64,000 nucleotides of DNA, taken from positions 1 through 64,000 of the forward strand of contig NZ_VWMY01000028.1 in NCBI RefSeq assembly GCF_008905045.1. Direction: 5' to 3'. Of the stretch, positions 16,024 to 24,988 are shown piece after piece. The notes under the pieces were generated by a model. That model had not been told where the DNA came from, made no database searches, and saw only the letters and a program-made list of their open reading frames with translations. The DNA is from Streptomyces albicerus. GTDB lineage: Bacteria > Actinomycetota > Actinomycetes > Streptomycetales > Streptomycetaceae. The position numbers and the translations under genes are program-made. The first letter of the stretch is position 1. Each line of letters starts with the position of its first letter.

Positions 16024-18249
16024 ATGCTTGGATCAACCCACGGCACCCTCACCACCGACTCCCGCCGGGCCCGGGTCATCGCCTGCGGCGAGCAACCGGC
16101 GCCTGCCGTGCACGGCAGGCCCGCAGCCACCGACGACCTCGACGTCAGCGGCCGGCCGCTGTACGCCGGCGTACCCGATCTCGACCGCTTCTTCCGTCCC
16201 GAGTCCGTGGCCGTCATCGGCGCCTCGGACGCCGAGGGACGGCCGAACACCGGCATCACCAGGCAGTTGCTCTCCTGGGCCGAGCGGGTCGGCGCCCGGC
16301 TGCACCCGGTGCACCCCACCCGCCAGTCCGTCTTCGGCATCTCCTGCGTCCCTTCGGTCGCGGACCTGCCCGAACAGGTCGACCTGGCCGTGCTGCTGGT
16401 CTCCGATCCTCTTCCCGTGATCGAGGAACTCGCCGAGTCCAAGGTGAAGTTCGCGGTCGCCTTCGCCTCGGGGTTCGCCGAGACGGGGACGGAGGGCGCC
16501 GCCGCACAGGCCCGCCTCGCCGCCGCCGTCGAGCGGTCCGGCCTGCGCCTGCTCGGCCCGAACACGAACCTCAACGCCTTCGAGAAGTTCCGCGACGACC
16601 TGGACGGACCGGCGATCGCGCTGATCACCCAGTCCGGCCACCAGGGCCGTCCCGTCTTCACGATGCAGGAGCTGGGTGTACGGCTCTCGCACTGGGCGCC
16701 CACCGGCAACGAGGCCGACCTGGAGACCGCCGACTTCATCTCCTACTTCGCCGAGCAGCCGGAGGTCGGCGCCATCGCCTGCTACGTCGAGGGGCTGAAG
16801 GACGGCCGCTCCTTCCTCCTCGCCGCAGACCGGGCCGCCCGGCGCGGGGTTCCCGTCGTCGCCGTCAAGGTCGGCCGCACCGAGACCGGCGCCCGCACGG
16901 CCGCCTCGCACACCGGCAAGCTGACCGGCGCCGACGCGGTGGTGGACGCGGCGATGCGGCAGTACGGGGTGATCCGCGTCGACGGTCTCGACGAACTCCA
17001 GGACACCGCCGCCCTGTTGGCGCGCGCCCGCCCCCCGTCCGCCGACGGTGTCGTCGTCTACTCGATCTCCGGCGGTACGGGAGCGCACTTCTCGGACCTG
17101 GCGACCGAGGCGGGGCTGTCCCTCCCGACACTGTCCGCCGGCAAACAGGCCGAGTTGCACGAGTGGATACCGGAGTACCTGGACGTCTCCAACCCCGTCG
17201 ACAACGGCGGCCACCCGGTGGGCGACTGGCGGGGCCGCAAGATCATCGACGCGATTCTCGCCGACCCGTCGGTGGGGGTTCTGATCTGCCCGATCACGGG
17301 CCCTTTCCCGCCCATGAGCGACAAGCTGGCGCAGGACCTGGTGGACGCGGCGGAACAGACGGACAAGCTGGTGTGCGTGGTGTGGGGGTCGCCGGTCGGC
17401 ACGGAGTCCGCGTACCGCGACACCTTGCTCGGTTCGTCCCGTGTCGCCACCTTCCGCACGTTCGCGAACTGCATCACGGCCGTCCGCGCCCACCTCGACC
17501 ACGCCCGCTTCACCTCCTTCTACCGCTCCCCCTTCGACGAGGCGCCGCGCACGCCCTCGCCCTCCTTCCGCAAGGCCCAGGCGCTGATGCGGCCGGGCAA
17601 GCGGCTGAGCGAGCACGCGGCGAAACAGCTCCTGCGCGCGTACGGAATCCGCGTACCGCGCGAGCAGTTGGTGACCAGCGCGGCCGCCGCGGTCCGGGCG
17701 GCCGGGCTGGTCGGCTACCCCGTCGTGATGAAGGCCTCCGGCGCGCAGCTAGCCCACAAGACCGAACTCGGCCTGGTGAAGATCGGCTTGACCTCCGCGA
17801 GTCAAGTCAGGGATGCCTACCGGGAGTTGACCGACATCGCCCGCTACGAGAACGTCCCGCTCGACGGGGTCCTGGTGTGCCAGATGGTCGATCCCGGCGT
17901 CGAGATGGTCGTGGGCGTCACACACGACGACCTCTTCGGGCCCACCGTGACGGTCGGCCTCGGCGGGGTCCTCGTCGAGGTCCTCCGGGACACCGCCGTA
18001 CGCGTCCCGCCCTTCGGTGAGGACCAGGCTCGCGCCATGCTCGACGAACTCCGCGGACGTCCTCTCCTCGACGGCGTCCGCGGCCGCCCTCCGGCCGACC
18101 TCGACGCCCTGGTCGAGGTCGTCCTCCGAGTCCAGCGCATGGCCCTCGAACTCGACGGCGAACTGTCCGAGCTCGACATCAACCCGCTGATGGTCCTGCC
18201 CCGGGGGCAGGGGGCTGTCGCCCTGGACGCGCTGGCTGTATGCCGGTGA
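16024..18249 (+). CDS. acyl-CoA synthetase, NDP-forming (acetate--CoA ligase family)
   Basis: Large single-chain NDP-forming acyl-CoA synthetase, 741 residues, which would join a carboxylic acid to CoA with ATP giving ADP and phosphate. The CoA-binding domain starts at VAVIGASDAEGRPNTGI (about residue 62), the succinyl-CoA ligase-like domains follow with the phosphorylatable His296 in ASHTGKLTGAD, and the ATP-grasp domain fills about residues 515-741 (GYPVVMKASGAQLAHKTELG, LVCQMVDPGVEMVVG, LSELDINPLMV). It carries two operators, so it is likely a main entry enzyme of the regulon, besides the AMP-forming ligase at 33001. The substrate is probably a longer or branched acid; this is inference. 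ATG 16024 has only a weak ribosome site (GGAGCGGG). Confidence 0.92.
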   Translation: MLGSTHGTLTTDSRRARVIACGEQPAPAVHGRPAATDDLDVSGRPLYAGVPDLDRFFRPESVAVIGASDAEGRPNTGITRQLLSWAERVGARLHPVHPTRQSVFGISCVPSVADLPEQVDLAVLLVSDPLPVIEELAESKVKFAVAFASGFAETGTEGAAAQARLAAAVERSGLRLLGPNTNLNAFEKFRDDLDGPAIALITQSGHQGRPVFTMQELGVRLSHWAPTGNEADLETADFISYFAEQPEVGAIACYVEGLKDGRSFLLAADRAARRGVPVVAVKVGRTETGARTAASHTGKLTGADAVVDAAMRQYGVIRVDGLDELQDTAALLARARPPSADGVVVYSISGGTGAHFSDLATEAGLSLPTLSAGKQAELHEWIPEYLDVSNPVDNGGHPVGDWRGRKIIDAILADPSVGVLICPITGPFPPMSDKLAQDLVDAAEQTDKLVCVVWGSPVGTESAYRDTLLGSSRVATFRTFANCITAVRAHLDHARFTSFYRSPFDEAPRTPSPSFRKAQALMRPGKRLSEHAAKQLLRAYGIRVPREQLVTSAAAAVRAAGLVGYPVVMKASGAQLAHKTELGLVKIGLTSASQVRDAYRELTDIARYENVPLDGVLVCQMVDPGVEMVVGVTHDDLFGPTVTVGLGGVLVEVLRDTAVRVPPFGEDQARAMLDELRGRPLLDGVRGRPPADLDALVEVVLRVQRMALELDGELSELDINPLMVLPRGQGAVALDALAVCR

Positions 18250-18304
18250 GCCCTTCGGGGGGCGGGGGTCCTGCGGTCGGTTCGTACGTGCGGGTGGGTG
18301 GGGG

Positions 18305-18540
18305 CTGGTCGCGCAGTTCCCCGCGCCCCTGAAGAGGGTGCCTCGGGTGGGTGCGTTCACCGCGGGTTGTGTGTGGCTGAGCGCGCAGTTCCTCGCGCCC
18401 CTTAGGGGCGCGCCTCAGCTGCGGGCGCCCCCCGTCAGGGGCGCGGGGAACTGCGCGACCAGCCCCCACCGACCGGCACATACACACCAACCTCAGGCCC
18501 TCCTTTTTTAAGGGCGCGGGGAACTGCGCGACCAGCCACA
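18305..18540. repeat. cluster of four GCGCAGTTCCCC repeats
   Basis: The 355-bp gap 18250-18604 holds four family copies: plus orientation at 18311-18330 and 18383-18402 (one mismatch), inverse at 18437-18456 and 18511-18529 (one base short). Opposed copies can pair into long hairpins (for example 18383 with 18437), so the block probably ends transcription of the synthetase gene and may insulate the next gene. Confidence 0.82.
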
Positions 18541-18604
18541 CACAACCCGCACCCACCCGACGAACCCCACGACCCCGAACCCGCCCAACCGCCGGAGGCA
18601 ACCC

Positions 18605-19384
18605 GTGATACTGCACGCCATCGAGAACCAGGTCTCGTGGATCACCCTCAACCGCCCCGAAGCCATGAACGCCATCACCCCCGACCAGCGAGACCGCCTG
18701 ATCCACCTGCTCGAAGAAGCCTCCGCCGACCCCGCCGTACGGGCGGTCGTGATCACCGCCACGGGCCGCGGCTTCTGCGCGGGCGCGGACCTCCGCGGCG
18801 CCCCGCTCACGGAGGACCGCGTCGCCGGAGACGTGACCCGGGTCATCCGCCAGGGCGCCCAGCGCCTGATCGCCGCGGTCCTCGACTGCGAGAAGCCGGT
18901 GATAGCCGCCGTGAACGGCACGGCGGCAGGCATCGGCGCCCACCTCGCATACGCCTGCGACCTGGTCATCGCCGCCGAGTCGGCCAAGTTCACAGAGGTG
19001 TTCGTACGCCGAGGCCTGGTCCCGGACGGCGGCGGCGCGTACCTCCTGCCCCGGCTGGTCGGCCCACAGCGGGCAAAGGAGCTGATGTTCTTCGGCGACT
19101 CCCTGACCGCCGCGGACGCGGAACGCCTCGGCCTCGTCAACCGCGTCGTACCGGACGCGGAGCTGGAGAAGACGGCCCGAGCCTGGGCCGAACGCCTCGC
19201 CGCCGGCCCGACCCGCTCCCTGACCCTCACGAAACAGCTGGTGAACGCATCTCTGGACACCGACCGCAGCACCGCCTTCATCGCCGAGGCCACCGCCCAG
19301 GAGATCAACATGACGACGGCGGACGCCAAGGAGGGGGTGACGGCCTTCGTGGAGCGCAGAGGCCCGGAGTTCAAGGGCCGCTGA
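18605..19384 (+). CDS. enoyl-CoA hydratase/isomerase
   Basis: Crotonase-fold enzyme, 259 residues, that hydrates or isomerises 2-enoyl-CoA. The oxyanion-hole strands are visible: GRGFCAGADLRG (about residues 56-67) and NGTAAGIGAHLAYACDLVIA (about 105-124), followed by EVFVRRGLVPDGGGAYLLPR, where the position of the second catalytic Glu of crotonase is Asp or Gly (VPDGGG), so chemistry may differ. GTG 18605 has CCGGAGG upstream. It follows the synthetase in the same direction but is separated by the repeat cluster, so co-transcription is doubtful. Confidence 0.9.
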   Translation: MILHAIENQVSWITLNRPEAMNAITPDQRDRLIHLLEEASADPAVRAVVITATGRGFCAGADLRGAPLTEDRVAGDVTRVIRQGAQRLIAAVLDCEKPVIAAVNGTAAGIGAHLAYACDLVIAAESAKFTEVFVRRGLVPDGGGAYLLPRLVGPQRAKELMFFGDSLTAADAERLGLVNRVVPDAELEKTARAWAERLAAGPTRSLTLTKQLVNASLDTDRSTAFIAEATAQEINMTTADAKEGVTAFVERRGPEFKGR

Positions 19385-19448
19385 ACCAAGCCCCACCCAC
19401 TCCGACCGAGTCACGGGCCGGCCACCCCGACCGAGCCGCCCCGCCCCG

Positions 19449-20431
19449 TCATCCCCGCGTCAGGATCCGCAGCTCTCCCGCGTCCGGATCCCCGAACAGG
19501 ACGTACAGCTCGGGCTCGTCCTCATACCGCCGATCGTCCAGGACGTATCCGCCCCGCACCCACCCCCGAGGCGTACGACGACACCGTCCCGCACCGAGGG
19601 GCCCTCTCCCCCGTACGTGTCGTAGCGGCCCACCCGGTCGAGGACCCATGTGCCGACCCCGCCGCACGGTATGAACTCCCTCGTCCCTTCGTACGCGAAC
19701 TCGGGCTGGGTCGGCAGATCCGTGGCCTCGGCCCGCCCGTCCGCCCGCAACCGCAGCACGGCCCCGGCGTCACCCCGCCACACCCCCGTGAGCTGCGCGG
19801 CGGACAGTTTCGGCGGCTCGTACTCCTTGACGATTCCCGTGGCGTACAAGCCCCAGGTGACGGGCACGGCCAGAGCCCCCGCGCAGAGCGTGACGAGCGG
19901 CGAGCGGAACCAGACGCTCCACGTGCCCAGCGCCCGCCCGGGAGTCCGCGCCCGCTTGCGTACGTAGAGGACACCGAGCGTGGACAACGCCCCGGAGCAC
20001 GCGAGGAGCAGAACCATGCCCGGGTACGCCACACCCGTGAGGGCCGCGGCGGACCCCGCCCAGAACGCCCCGATCACCACCACGAACACGAGCCGCCACG
20101 CCCACTCCCGGCCACTGACGCGCTGGGCCACCATGCGCCCGAGGCTCATGGCGGGCATGGTGTGGGTGACCGCCTGGGCCAGCCCGAGAAAGGCGAAGAC
20201 GGGCGGCGAGAAGAGAAGCATGCAGGCCAGCCCGAGGGCCGCGAGACCGCCGCCGTACCCGGCACCGTACGTGTCGCCGCTCGAAGCGACCGCCCACAGG
20301 ACCAGGCAGGCCACCGGAAGCTGCGCCGCGCCGACGGCCGCGGCCGCGTTGACGTCCGCCCGGCTCCACACCGGCTCCACGCGCGCGTGCTCGCGCTGCG
20401 CGTTTCCCGTCCCCGTGTCCGCCCACCCCAT
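19449..20431 (-). CDS. membrane protein with C-terminal exported domain, frameshifted near its end
   Basis: Unrecognised Streptomyces membrane protein. Six hydrophobic stretches lie between about residues 30 and 210 (for example VACLVLWAVASSG, ALGLACMLLFSPPVFAFLGL, LVFVVVIGAFWAGSAAAL, VTLCAGALAVPVTWGLYATG), then an exported domain with LTGVWRGDAGAVLRLRADGR. The frame reads to DTSWTIGG and then loses sense, while an adjacent frame continues YEDEPELYVLFGDPDAGELR and ends at 19449; the switch is at 19521-19531. The latter is clearly the true C-terminus, so a one-base loss (or a sequence error) shifted the end. Start ATG 20431 is a guess; TTG 20521 would overlap the operator. Function unknown. 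Confidence 0.65.
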
Positions 20432-20520
20432 GGCGTGAAGATACGCCCAGGCCAAGCGCCCTGTCGCAGCGGCCGTCGGCCGGTCCCGCTCCCCGAAGCG
20501 GGCCCTGACCACCCCTTCCA

Positions 20521-20539
20521 ATCTGACACTCCGTCAGCT
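20521..20539. promoter_or_regulatory. operator-like palindrome, site 5
   Basis: ATCTGACACTCCGTCAGCT, directly before the flavin reductase gene: three bases separate it from ATG 20543. The divergent membrane-protein gene starts about 90 bp away. Confidence 0.8.
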
Positions 20540-20542
20540 TCA

Positions 20543-21229
20543 ATGGACGATGTGATGGGACACGCAGGGATGGCCGCAGCAGCCGTCCGCTACCTCAGGT
20601 CGGCCGGAGCCCCGAAGACCACGGGCCCGGTCGAACCGCTCCCGCGCCCGGACCTCCGCGCCGTCGGCGACGACGAACGCGCACCGGTCGACCCGGCCGA
20701 ATTCCGGCGCGTACTGGGGAACTTCGCGACCGGCGTGACCGTCGTCACCTCACCGGCCGCTCCCGTGGAAATGGAAAGCGAAGGCGGTCCGACAGACTAC
20801 GTCGTCCCCGCAAGCCCCGTAAGCCCCGCAGGGCCAGCCGGCTTCGCCTGCCAGTCCTTCTCGTCCCTCTCCCTCGAACCGCCGCTGATCGCGTTCATGG
20901 TCGCGCGTACGTCCACGACCTGGCCGCGCATCGCCCGCGCGGGCGTCTTCTGCGTGAACGTCCTGGGCGCGCACCAGGGCGATCTGTGCCGCCGCTTCGC
21001 GGTGAGCGGCTCGGACAAGTTCGCCGGAGTCGAGTACGACGCGGCCCCGGTCTCCGGCTCACCACGCCTCACCGGCGCCCCCGCCTGGATCGACTGCACG
21101 ATCCACGCCGTCCACACGGGCGGCGACCACCTGATCGTGGTGGGCCGGGTGGACGCCCTGGGCACGTCCGACGGCGACGACGCGCCCTTGCTGTTCCACC
21201 GCGGACGGTTCGGCCGCTTCACGAGCTGA
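20543..21229 (+). CDS. flavin reductase family protein (HsaB/HpaC-like)
   Basis: NADH:FMN/FAD oxidoreductase-fold protein, 228 residues, that would supply reduced flavin to a two-component monooxygenase. The domain begins at DPAEFRRVLGNFATGVTVVT and includes CQSFSSLSLEPPLIAFMVAR, GVFCVNVLGAHQGDLCRRFA, and DHLIVVGRVDAL. Compared with HsaB-like proteins there is an insert of about 30 residues (Pro/Ser/Val-rich) after the first strand. No oxygenase partner is adjacent. ATG 20543 abuts the operator with no ribosome site, so translation may start leaderless there or at ATG 20555 or 20570; the first 50 residues are not conserved-looking. Confidence 0.87.
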   Translation: MDDVMGHAGMAAAAVRYLRSAGAPKTTGPVEPLPRPDLRAVGDDERAPVDPAEFRRVLGNFATGVTVVTSPAAPVEMESEGGPTDYVVPASPVSPAGPAGFACQSFSSLSLEPPLIAFMVARTSTTWPRIARAGVFCVNVLGAHQGDLCRRFAVSGSDKFAGVEYDAAPVSGSPRLTGAPAWIDCTIHAVHTGGDHLIVVGRVDALGTSDGDDAPLLFHRGRFGRFTS

Positions 21230-21276
21230 CGCGCGAAAGCCGCCTGTCACAGGCTGACGCGCGAAGGCCGCCTGCG

Positions 21277-22650
21277 TCAGGCCACCGCCGCCTGCCCCGC
21301 CACCGCCGGCTTCCGCCGAATCACCAAGGCCATCAGCGCGGCAGCCGCGCAGAGCGCCCCGGAGGCGTACCACATCACGTCGTACGAGCCGAAGGTGTCG
21401 CGGGCGACGCCGCCGAGGACGGCGACGAGGGCGGCGCCGACCTGGTGGGAGGCGAGGACCCACCCGAAGACGATGGCGCTGTCGTCCCCGTACTGCTCGC
21501 GGCAGAGGGCGATGGTGGGCGGGACCGTGGCGACCCAGTCGAGGCCGTAGAAGACGATGAAGAAGATCATCGGCGGGTGCACGGTCGGCGCCAGCAGTAT
21601 CGGGAGGAAGAGGAGGGAGATGCCGCGCAGGGCGTAGTAGACGGCCAGCAGCCGGCGCGGATCGAAGCGGTCCGTGAACCAGCCGGAGGCGATGGTGCCG
21701 ATGACGTCGAAGACGCCGATGACCGCGAGGAGCGACGCGGCCGCCGTGATCGGCATGTGCGCGTCGTGGGCGGCGGGCACGAAGTGGGTCTGGATCAGGC
21801 CGTTCGTGGAGGCTCCGCAGATCGCGAACGTACCGGCCAGCAGCCAGAACGGACCGGTGCGCGCCGCCGAGAAGAGGACCTTCACGGCCCGCCGAGCCGC
21901 CCCCGGCACGGGCGCGGGCTTCTCGACGAACTCCGTTGCCCCGTACGGCTTCAGGCCCACGTCCGCCGGGTGGTCGCGCAGCAGCAGCCAGACGAAGGGC
22001 ACGACCGCGAGCGCCGCCAGGGCCACCGTCACGGCGGCCGGACGCCAGTCGTGCTTCTCGACGATCCAGGAGAGGAGCGGCAGGAAGATCAGCTGACCGG
22101 AGGCCGAGGCCGCGGTGAGGATGCCCGTGACGAGGCCCCGCCGCTCGGTGAACCAGCGGTTGGTGACGGTCGCGGCGAAGGCCAGCGCCATCGATCCGGA
22201 GCCCAGCCCGACCAGCAGCCCCCAGCACAGCAGCAGCTGCCAGACGGCCGTCATCCACACCGTCGCGCCCGAGCCGACCGCGATCACCACCAACGCGGTC
22301 GCGACGACCCGCCGGATGCCGAACCGGTCCATCAGCGCGGCCGCGAAGGGGGCCGTCAGCCCGTACAGCGCGAGGTTGATGGAGACCGCGAGACCGATCG
22401 TGCCGCGCGACCAGTCGAACTCCCGGTGCAGGGGGTCGATGAGCAGTCCGGGCAACGAACGGAAGGCGGCGGCGCCGATGATCGTCACGAATGTGACGGC
22501 GGCGACGAACCACGCGCGGTGCACCCGCGTGCGGCGTCGTCTCGTCTCGGCCTCCTGGGCGGCTTCGGCCGCGACCCCGGCTTCGGCGGCGGCTGCAGCT
22601 CCGGCGGCTCCGGATTCGGCTGCAGCTGCGGGTTCGGTTGTCTGTGTCAC
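21277..22650 (-). CDS. MFS transporter (oxalate/formate or monocarboxylate type)
   Basis: Major facilitator with 12 predicted membrane helices, 457 residues. The N-terminal 40 residues are Ala/Glu-rich and cytoplasmic, then helix 1 at FVAAVTFVTIIGAAAF. Family features are SWRGTIGLAVSINLALYGL-like loop (here DWSRGTIGLAVSI), MDRFGIRRV after helix 2-3, NRWFTERRGLVTGILTAASASG between helices 4 and 5, and a repeated GWFTDRFDPRRLL in the second half. This pattern fits the OFA/MCT group that moves small organic acids. It may import a substrate of the local regulon, but has no operator; it diverges from the GlxA-type regulator, which may control it. Confidence 0.88.
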   Translation of the reverse strand: MTQTTEPAAAAESGAAGAAAAAEAGVAAEAAQEAETRRRRTRVHRAWFVAAVTFVTIIGAAAFRSLPGLLIDPLHREFDWSRGTIGLAVSINLALYGLTAPFAAALMDRFGIRRVVATALVVIAVGSGATVWMTAVWQLLLCWGLLVGLGSGSMALAFAATVTNRWFTERRGLVTGILTAASASGQLIFLPLLSWIVEKHDWRPAAVTVALAALAVVPFVWLLLRDHPADVGLKPYGATEFVEKPAPVPGAARRAVKVLFSAARTGPFWLLAGTFAICGASTNGLIQTHFVPAAHDAHMPITAAASLLAVIGVFDVIGTIASGWFTDRFDPRRLLAVYYALRGISLLFLPILLAPTVHPPMIFFIVFYGLDWVATVPPTIALCREQYGDDSAIVFGWVLASHQVGAALVAVLGGVARDTFGSYDVMWYASGALCAAAALMALVIRRKPAVAGQAAVA

Positions 22651-22721
22651 GTCATAGAGCTTCCGGCCTGCGCTCCCCGCGAACGAGTGGCCCGAAGGAC
22701 AGCATTCGTTAGAATCGGGCC

Positions 22722-23732
22722 ATGGCTTCTGAGCGTGCGTTCCGCAGGCACCGCGTCGTCGTCCTCGCCCTCGACGGTCTGCTGCCCTTCGAGCTGGGCA
22801 TCCCGCAGCGCATCTTCCGGCGCGCCAAGGACCCGCAGGGGCGGCATCTGTACGACGTCGTCACCTGCTCGATCCGACCGCCCGGGCCCGTCAGCACGGA
22901 CGCGGACTTCGCGATCCTCGTCGAGAACGGCCCGGAGGCCCTGGCCACCGCCGACACCGTCGTCGTCCCCGCCTCGTACGAGCTCGGCCCGGTCCACGAG
23001 GAGGGCGTGCTCACCGACGAGCTGGCCGCCGCCCTGGCCCACATCCGGCCCGGCACCCGGCTTGTCGCCATCTGCACCGGCGGTTACGTCCTGGCCGCGG
23101 CCGGATACCTCGACGGCCGCCCGGCCACCACCCACTGGTCCTCGGCCGAGCACTTCCAGCGGCTCTTCCCGAAGATCAAGGTCGATGCGGACGTGCTGTT
23201 CATCGACGACGGCGACGTGCTCACCTCCGCCGGTGTCGCCGCCGGGATCGACCTGTGCCTGCACATCGTGCGCCGCGACCACGGGACCGCCGTCGCCAAT
23301 GAGGTGGCCCGCCGCACCGTCGTACCCCCGCACCGCGACGGCGGACAGGCGCAGTACATCCAACGCCCCGTGCCCGAGCCGCAGTTGGCCACCACGACCG
23401 GTGCCCGTGCTTGGGCGCTGAGCCGTCTGCACGAGCCGATCCAGCTGCGCGACATGGCCGAGCAGGAGTCCATGTCGGTACGCACCTTCACGCGCCGCTT
23501 CCGCGAGGAGGCCGGCGTCAGCCCCGGCCAGTGGCTGACCCAGCAGCGTGTCGAACGCGCCCGTCACCTTCTCGAGTCGACGGACCTCTCCATCGACCAG
23601 GTGGCCCACGACTCCGGATTCGGCACGGCCCAGTCGATGCGGCAGCACTTGCAGTCGGCGCTGGGGGTCACGCCGACCGCGTATCGGCGTACGTTCCGCT
23701 CGGACAACGTGGGCTCCGGCGCGGTCGGGTAG
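22722..23732 (+). CDS. GlxA-family (DJ-1/PfpI + AraC) transcriptional regulator
   Basis: Two-domain regulator, 336 residues. The N-terminal DJ-1/PfpI domain (about residues 5-185) contains the nucleophile-elbow region VAICTGGYVLAAAGYLDG and the family segment TTHWSSAEHFQRLFP. The C-terminal AraC helix-turn-helix pair (about 225-325) has QLRDMAEQESMSVRTFTRRF and VERARHLLESTDLSIDQVAH with GFGTAQSMRQHLQSALGVTP. Ligands of the group vary. It is divergent from the MFS gene; the spacer has ATTCGTTAGAAT 15 bp before the start as a small palindrome. Function probably activation of the transporter or of a distant set. Confidence 0.92.
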   Translation: MASERAFRRHRVVVLALDGLLPFELGIPQRIFRRAKDPQGRHLYDVVTCSIRPPGPVSTDADFAILVENGPEALATADTVVVPASYELGPVHEEGVLTDELAAALAHIRPGTRLVAICTGGYVLAAAGYLDGRPATTHWSSAEHFQRLFPKIKVDADVLFIDDGDVLTSAGVAAGIDLCLHIVRRDHGTAVANEVARRTVVPPHRDGGQAQYIQRPVPEPQLATTTGARAWALSRLHEPIQLRDMAEQESMSVRTFTRRFREEAGVSPGQWLTQQRVERARHLLESTDLSIDQVAHDSGFGTAQSMRQHLQSALGVTPTAYRRTFRSDNVGSGAVG

Positions 23733-23825
23733 GGGGTGGTTTTTTCGCCCCCGCCGCCCCTACCCATTCCCGTTCCCTGGGGCTCCGCCCCAGACCCCGT
23801 CGGGGGCCAGCCCCCGAACCCCCGC

Positions 23826-23876
23826 TCCTCAAACGCCGGACGGGCTGAGTTACCCAGCCCGTCCGGCGTTTGAGGA
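23826..23876. terminator. strong bidirectional hairpin between convergent genes
   Basis: Perfect 22-bp arms at 23826-23847 and 23855-23876 (inner part GGACGGGCTG/CAGCCCGTCC) with a 7-nt loop AGTTACC. It separates the GlxA gene from the convergent alcohol dehydrogenase gene. The same arm sequence is common between Streptomyces genes, as far as I recall. A preceding GGGGCTCCGCCCC adds a second small hairpin. Confidence 0.88.
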
Positions 23877-23914
23877 CGAGGCCGTTCAGGCCGCCAAGCC
23901 CTCAGTCCCGTACC

Positions 23915-24964
23915 TCAGAACGTCAGCACCGCCCGCGCCACCCGCCCCGCCCGCGCGTCCGCCACCGCCTTCTCGAAGTCCTCCACCGGATACGTCTCGG
24001 TCACCAACTCGTCCAGGAGCAGCCGCCCTTCGCGGTACAGATCGGCATACAGCGCGATGTCCCGCTGCGGCCGTGACGACCCGTACCGGCAGCCCAGGAT
24101 CGACTTGTCCAGGTACATCGACGACACGAGGAAGGACGCCTCGGCGGTCGCGGGCGGCACCCCCAACAGCACGGCCTGCCCGTGCCGGTCGAGCAGATCG
24201 ACGGCCTGCCGGATGAGCTCGACCCGCCCCACGCACTCGAAGACGTGATCCGCGCCTGTCACCAGAATGTCCTTCACGCCCTCCGTGGACGTGAGGAAGT
24301 GGCTCGCCCCGAACCGCCGCGCCACCGCCTCCTTCGCCGGATTGGCGTCCACCGCGACGATCTTCAGGGCACCGGCGATCCGCGCCCCCTGAATCACATT
24401 GAGCCCGATTCCGCCCGTACCGATGACGACCACGCTGTCCCCGCGATCCACCCGCGCCCGGTTCAGCACGGCCCCGACCCCCGTCAGCACTCCGCACCCG
24501 ATCAGCGCGGCCGACGGCATCGGAATGTCCTTGGGGATCCGCACGGCCTGCACGGCCTTCACCAACGTCCGTTCCGCGAAAGCCGAGTTGGACGCGAACT
24601 GGTACAGCGGCTGCCCCGCCCGTACGAACGGCCGCTGCGGCATTCCGATCGCCTTGCGGCACATGGTGGGCCGCCCCCGGTCGCACTCCGCGCACGTACC
24701 GCAGTTCGCGAGCGTGGACAAGGAGACATGATCTCCGGGCTCGACATGGGTGACGCCCGCACCCACCGCCTCCACCACGCCCGCACCTTCATGGCCGAGC
24801 ACCACAGGTACGGGGAAAGGTATGGTCCCGTCCACCACGGAAAGATCGCTGTGGCACAGCCCTGCCGCGGAGATCGCCACGAGCACCTCGCCCGGCCCCG
24901 GCTCCCGTATCTCCAGGTCGTCGGCCACCTGGACCTGCTTGCCGTCGAAGATCACGCCTCGCAT
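23915..24964 (-). CDS. zinc-dependent medium-chain alcohol dehydrogenase
   Basis: MDR-family alcohol dehydrogenase, 349 residues, oxidising an alcohol with NAD(P) or a thiol-bound aldehyde adduct. Catalytic zinc ligands are C37 in SAAGLCHSDLS and His/Glu in VLGHEGAGVVEAVG; the structural zinc lobe is CGTCAECDRGRPTMC (about residues 88-102). The nucleotide fold is VVVIGTGGIGLNVIQGARIAG, followed by IVAVDANPAKEAVARRFGA, with Asp at the strand end pointing to NAD(H). Third gene of the SDR - acyl-CoA dehydrogenase - ADH operon, 24 bp after the dehydrogenase. It probably handles an alcohol or aldehyde intermediate of the regulon pathway. Confidence 0.92.
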   Translation of the reverse strand: MRGVIFDGKQVQVADDLEIREPGPGEVLVAISAAGLCHSDLSVVDGTIPFPVPVVLGHEGAGVVEAVGAGVTHVEPGDHVSLSTLANCGTCAECDRGRPTMCRKAIGMPQRPFVRAGQPLYQFASNSAFAERTLVKAVQAVRIPKDIPMPSAALIGCGVLTGVGAVLNRARVDRGDSVVVIGTGGIGLNVIQGARIAGALKIVAVDANPAKEAVARRFGASHFLTSTEGVKDILVTGADHVFECVGRVELIRQAVDLLDRHGQAVLLGVPPATAEASFLVSSMYLDKSILGCRYGSSRPQRDIALYADLYREGRLLLDELVTETYPVEDFEKAVADARAGRVARAVLTF

Positions 24965-24988
24965 GTCACACCTCGCATCGCGCCCACC

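Noticed and set aside
20986-23421. 811-codon plus-strand frame
   Set aside because: It crosses the MFS transporter antisense and the GlxA gene out of frame; composition is typical of shadows.
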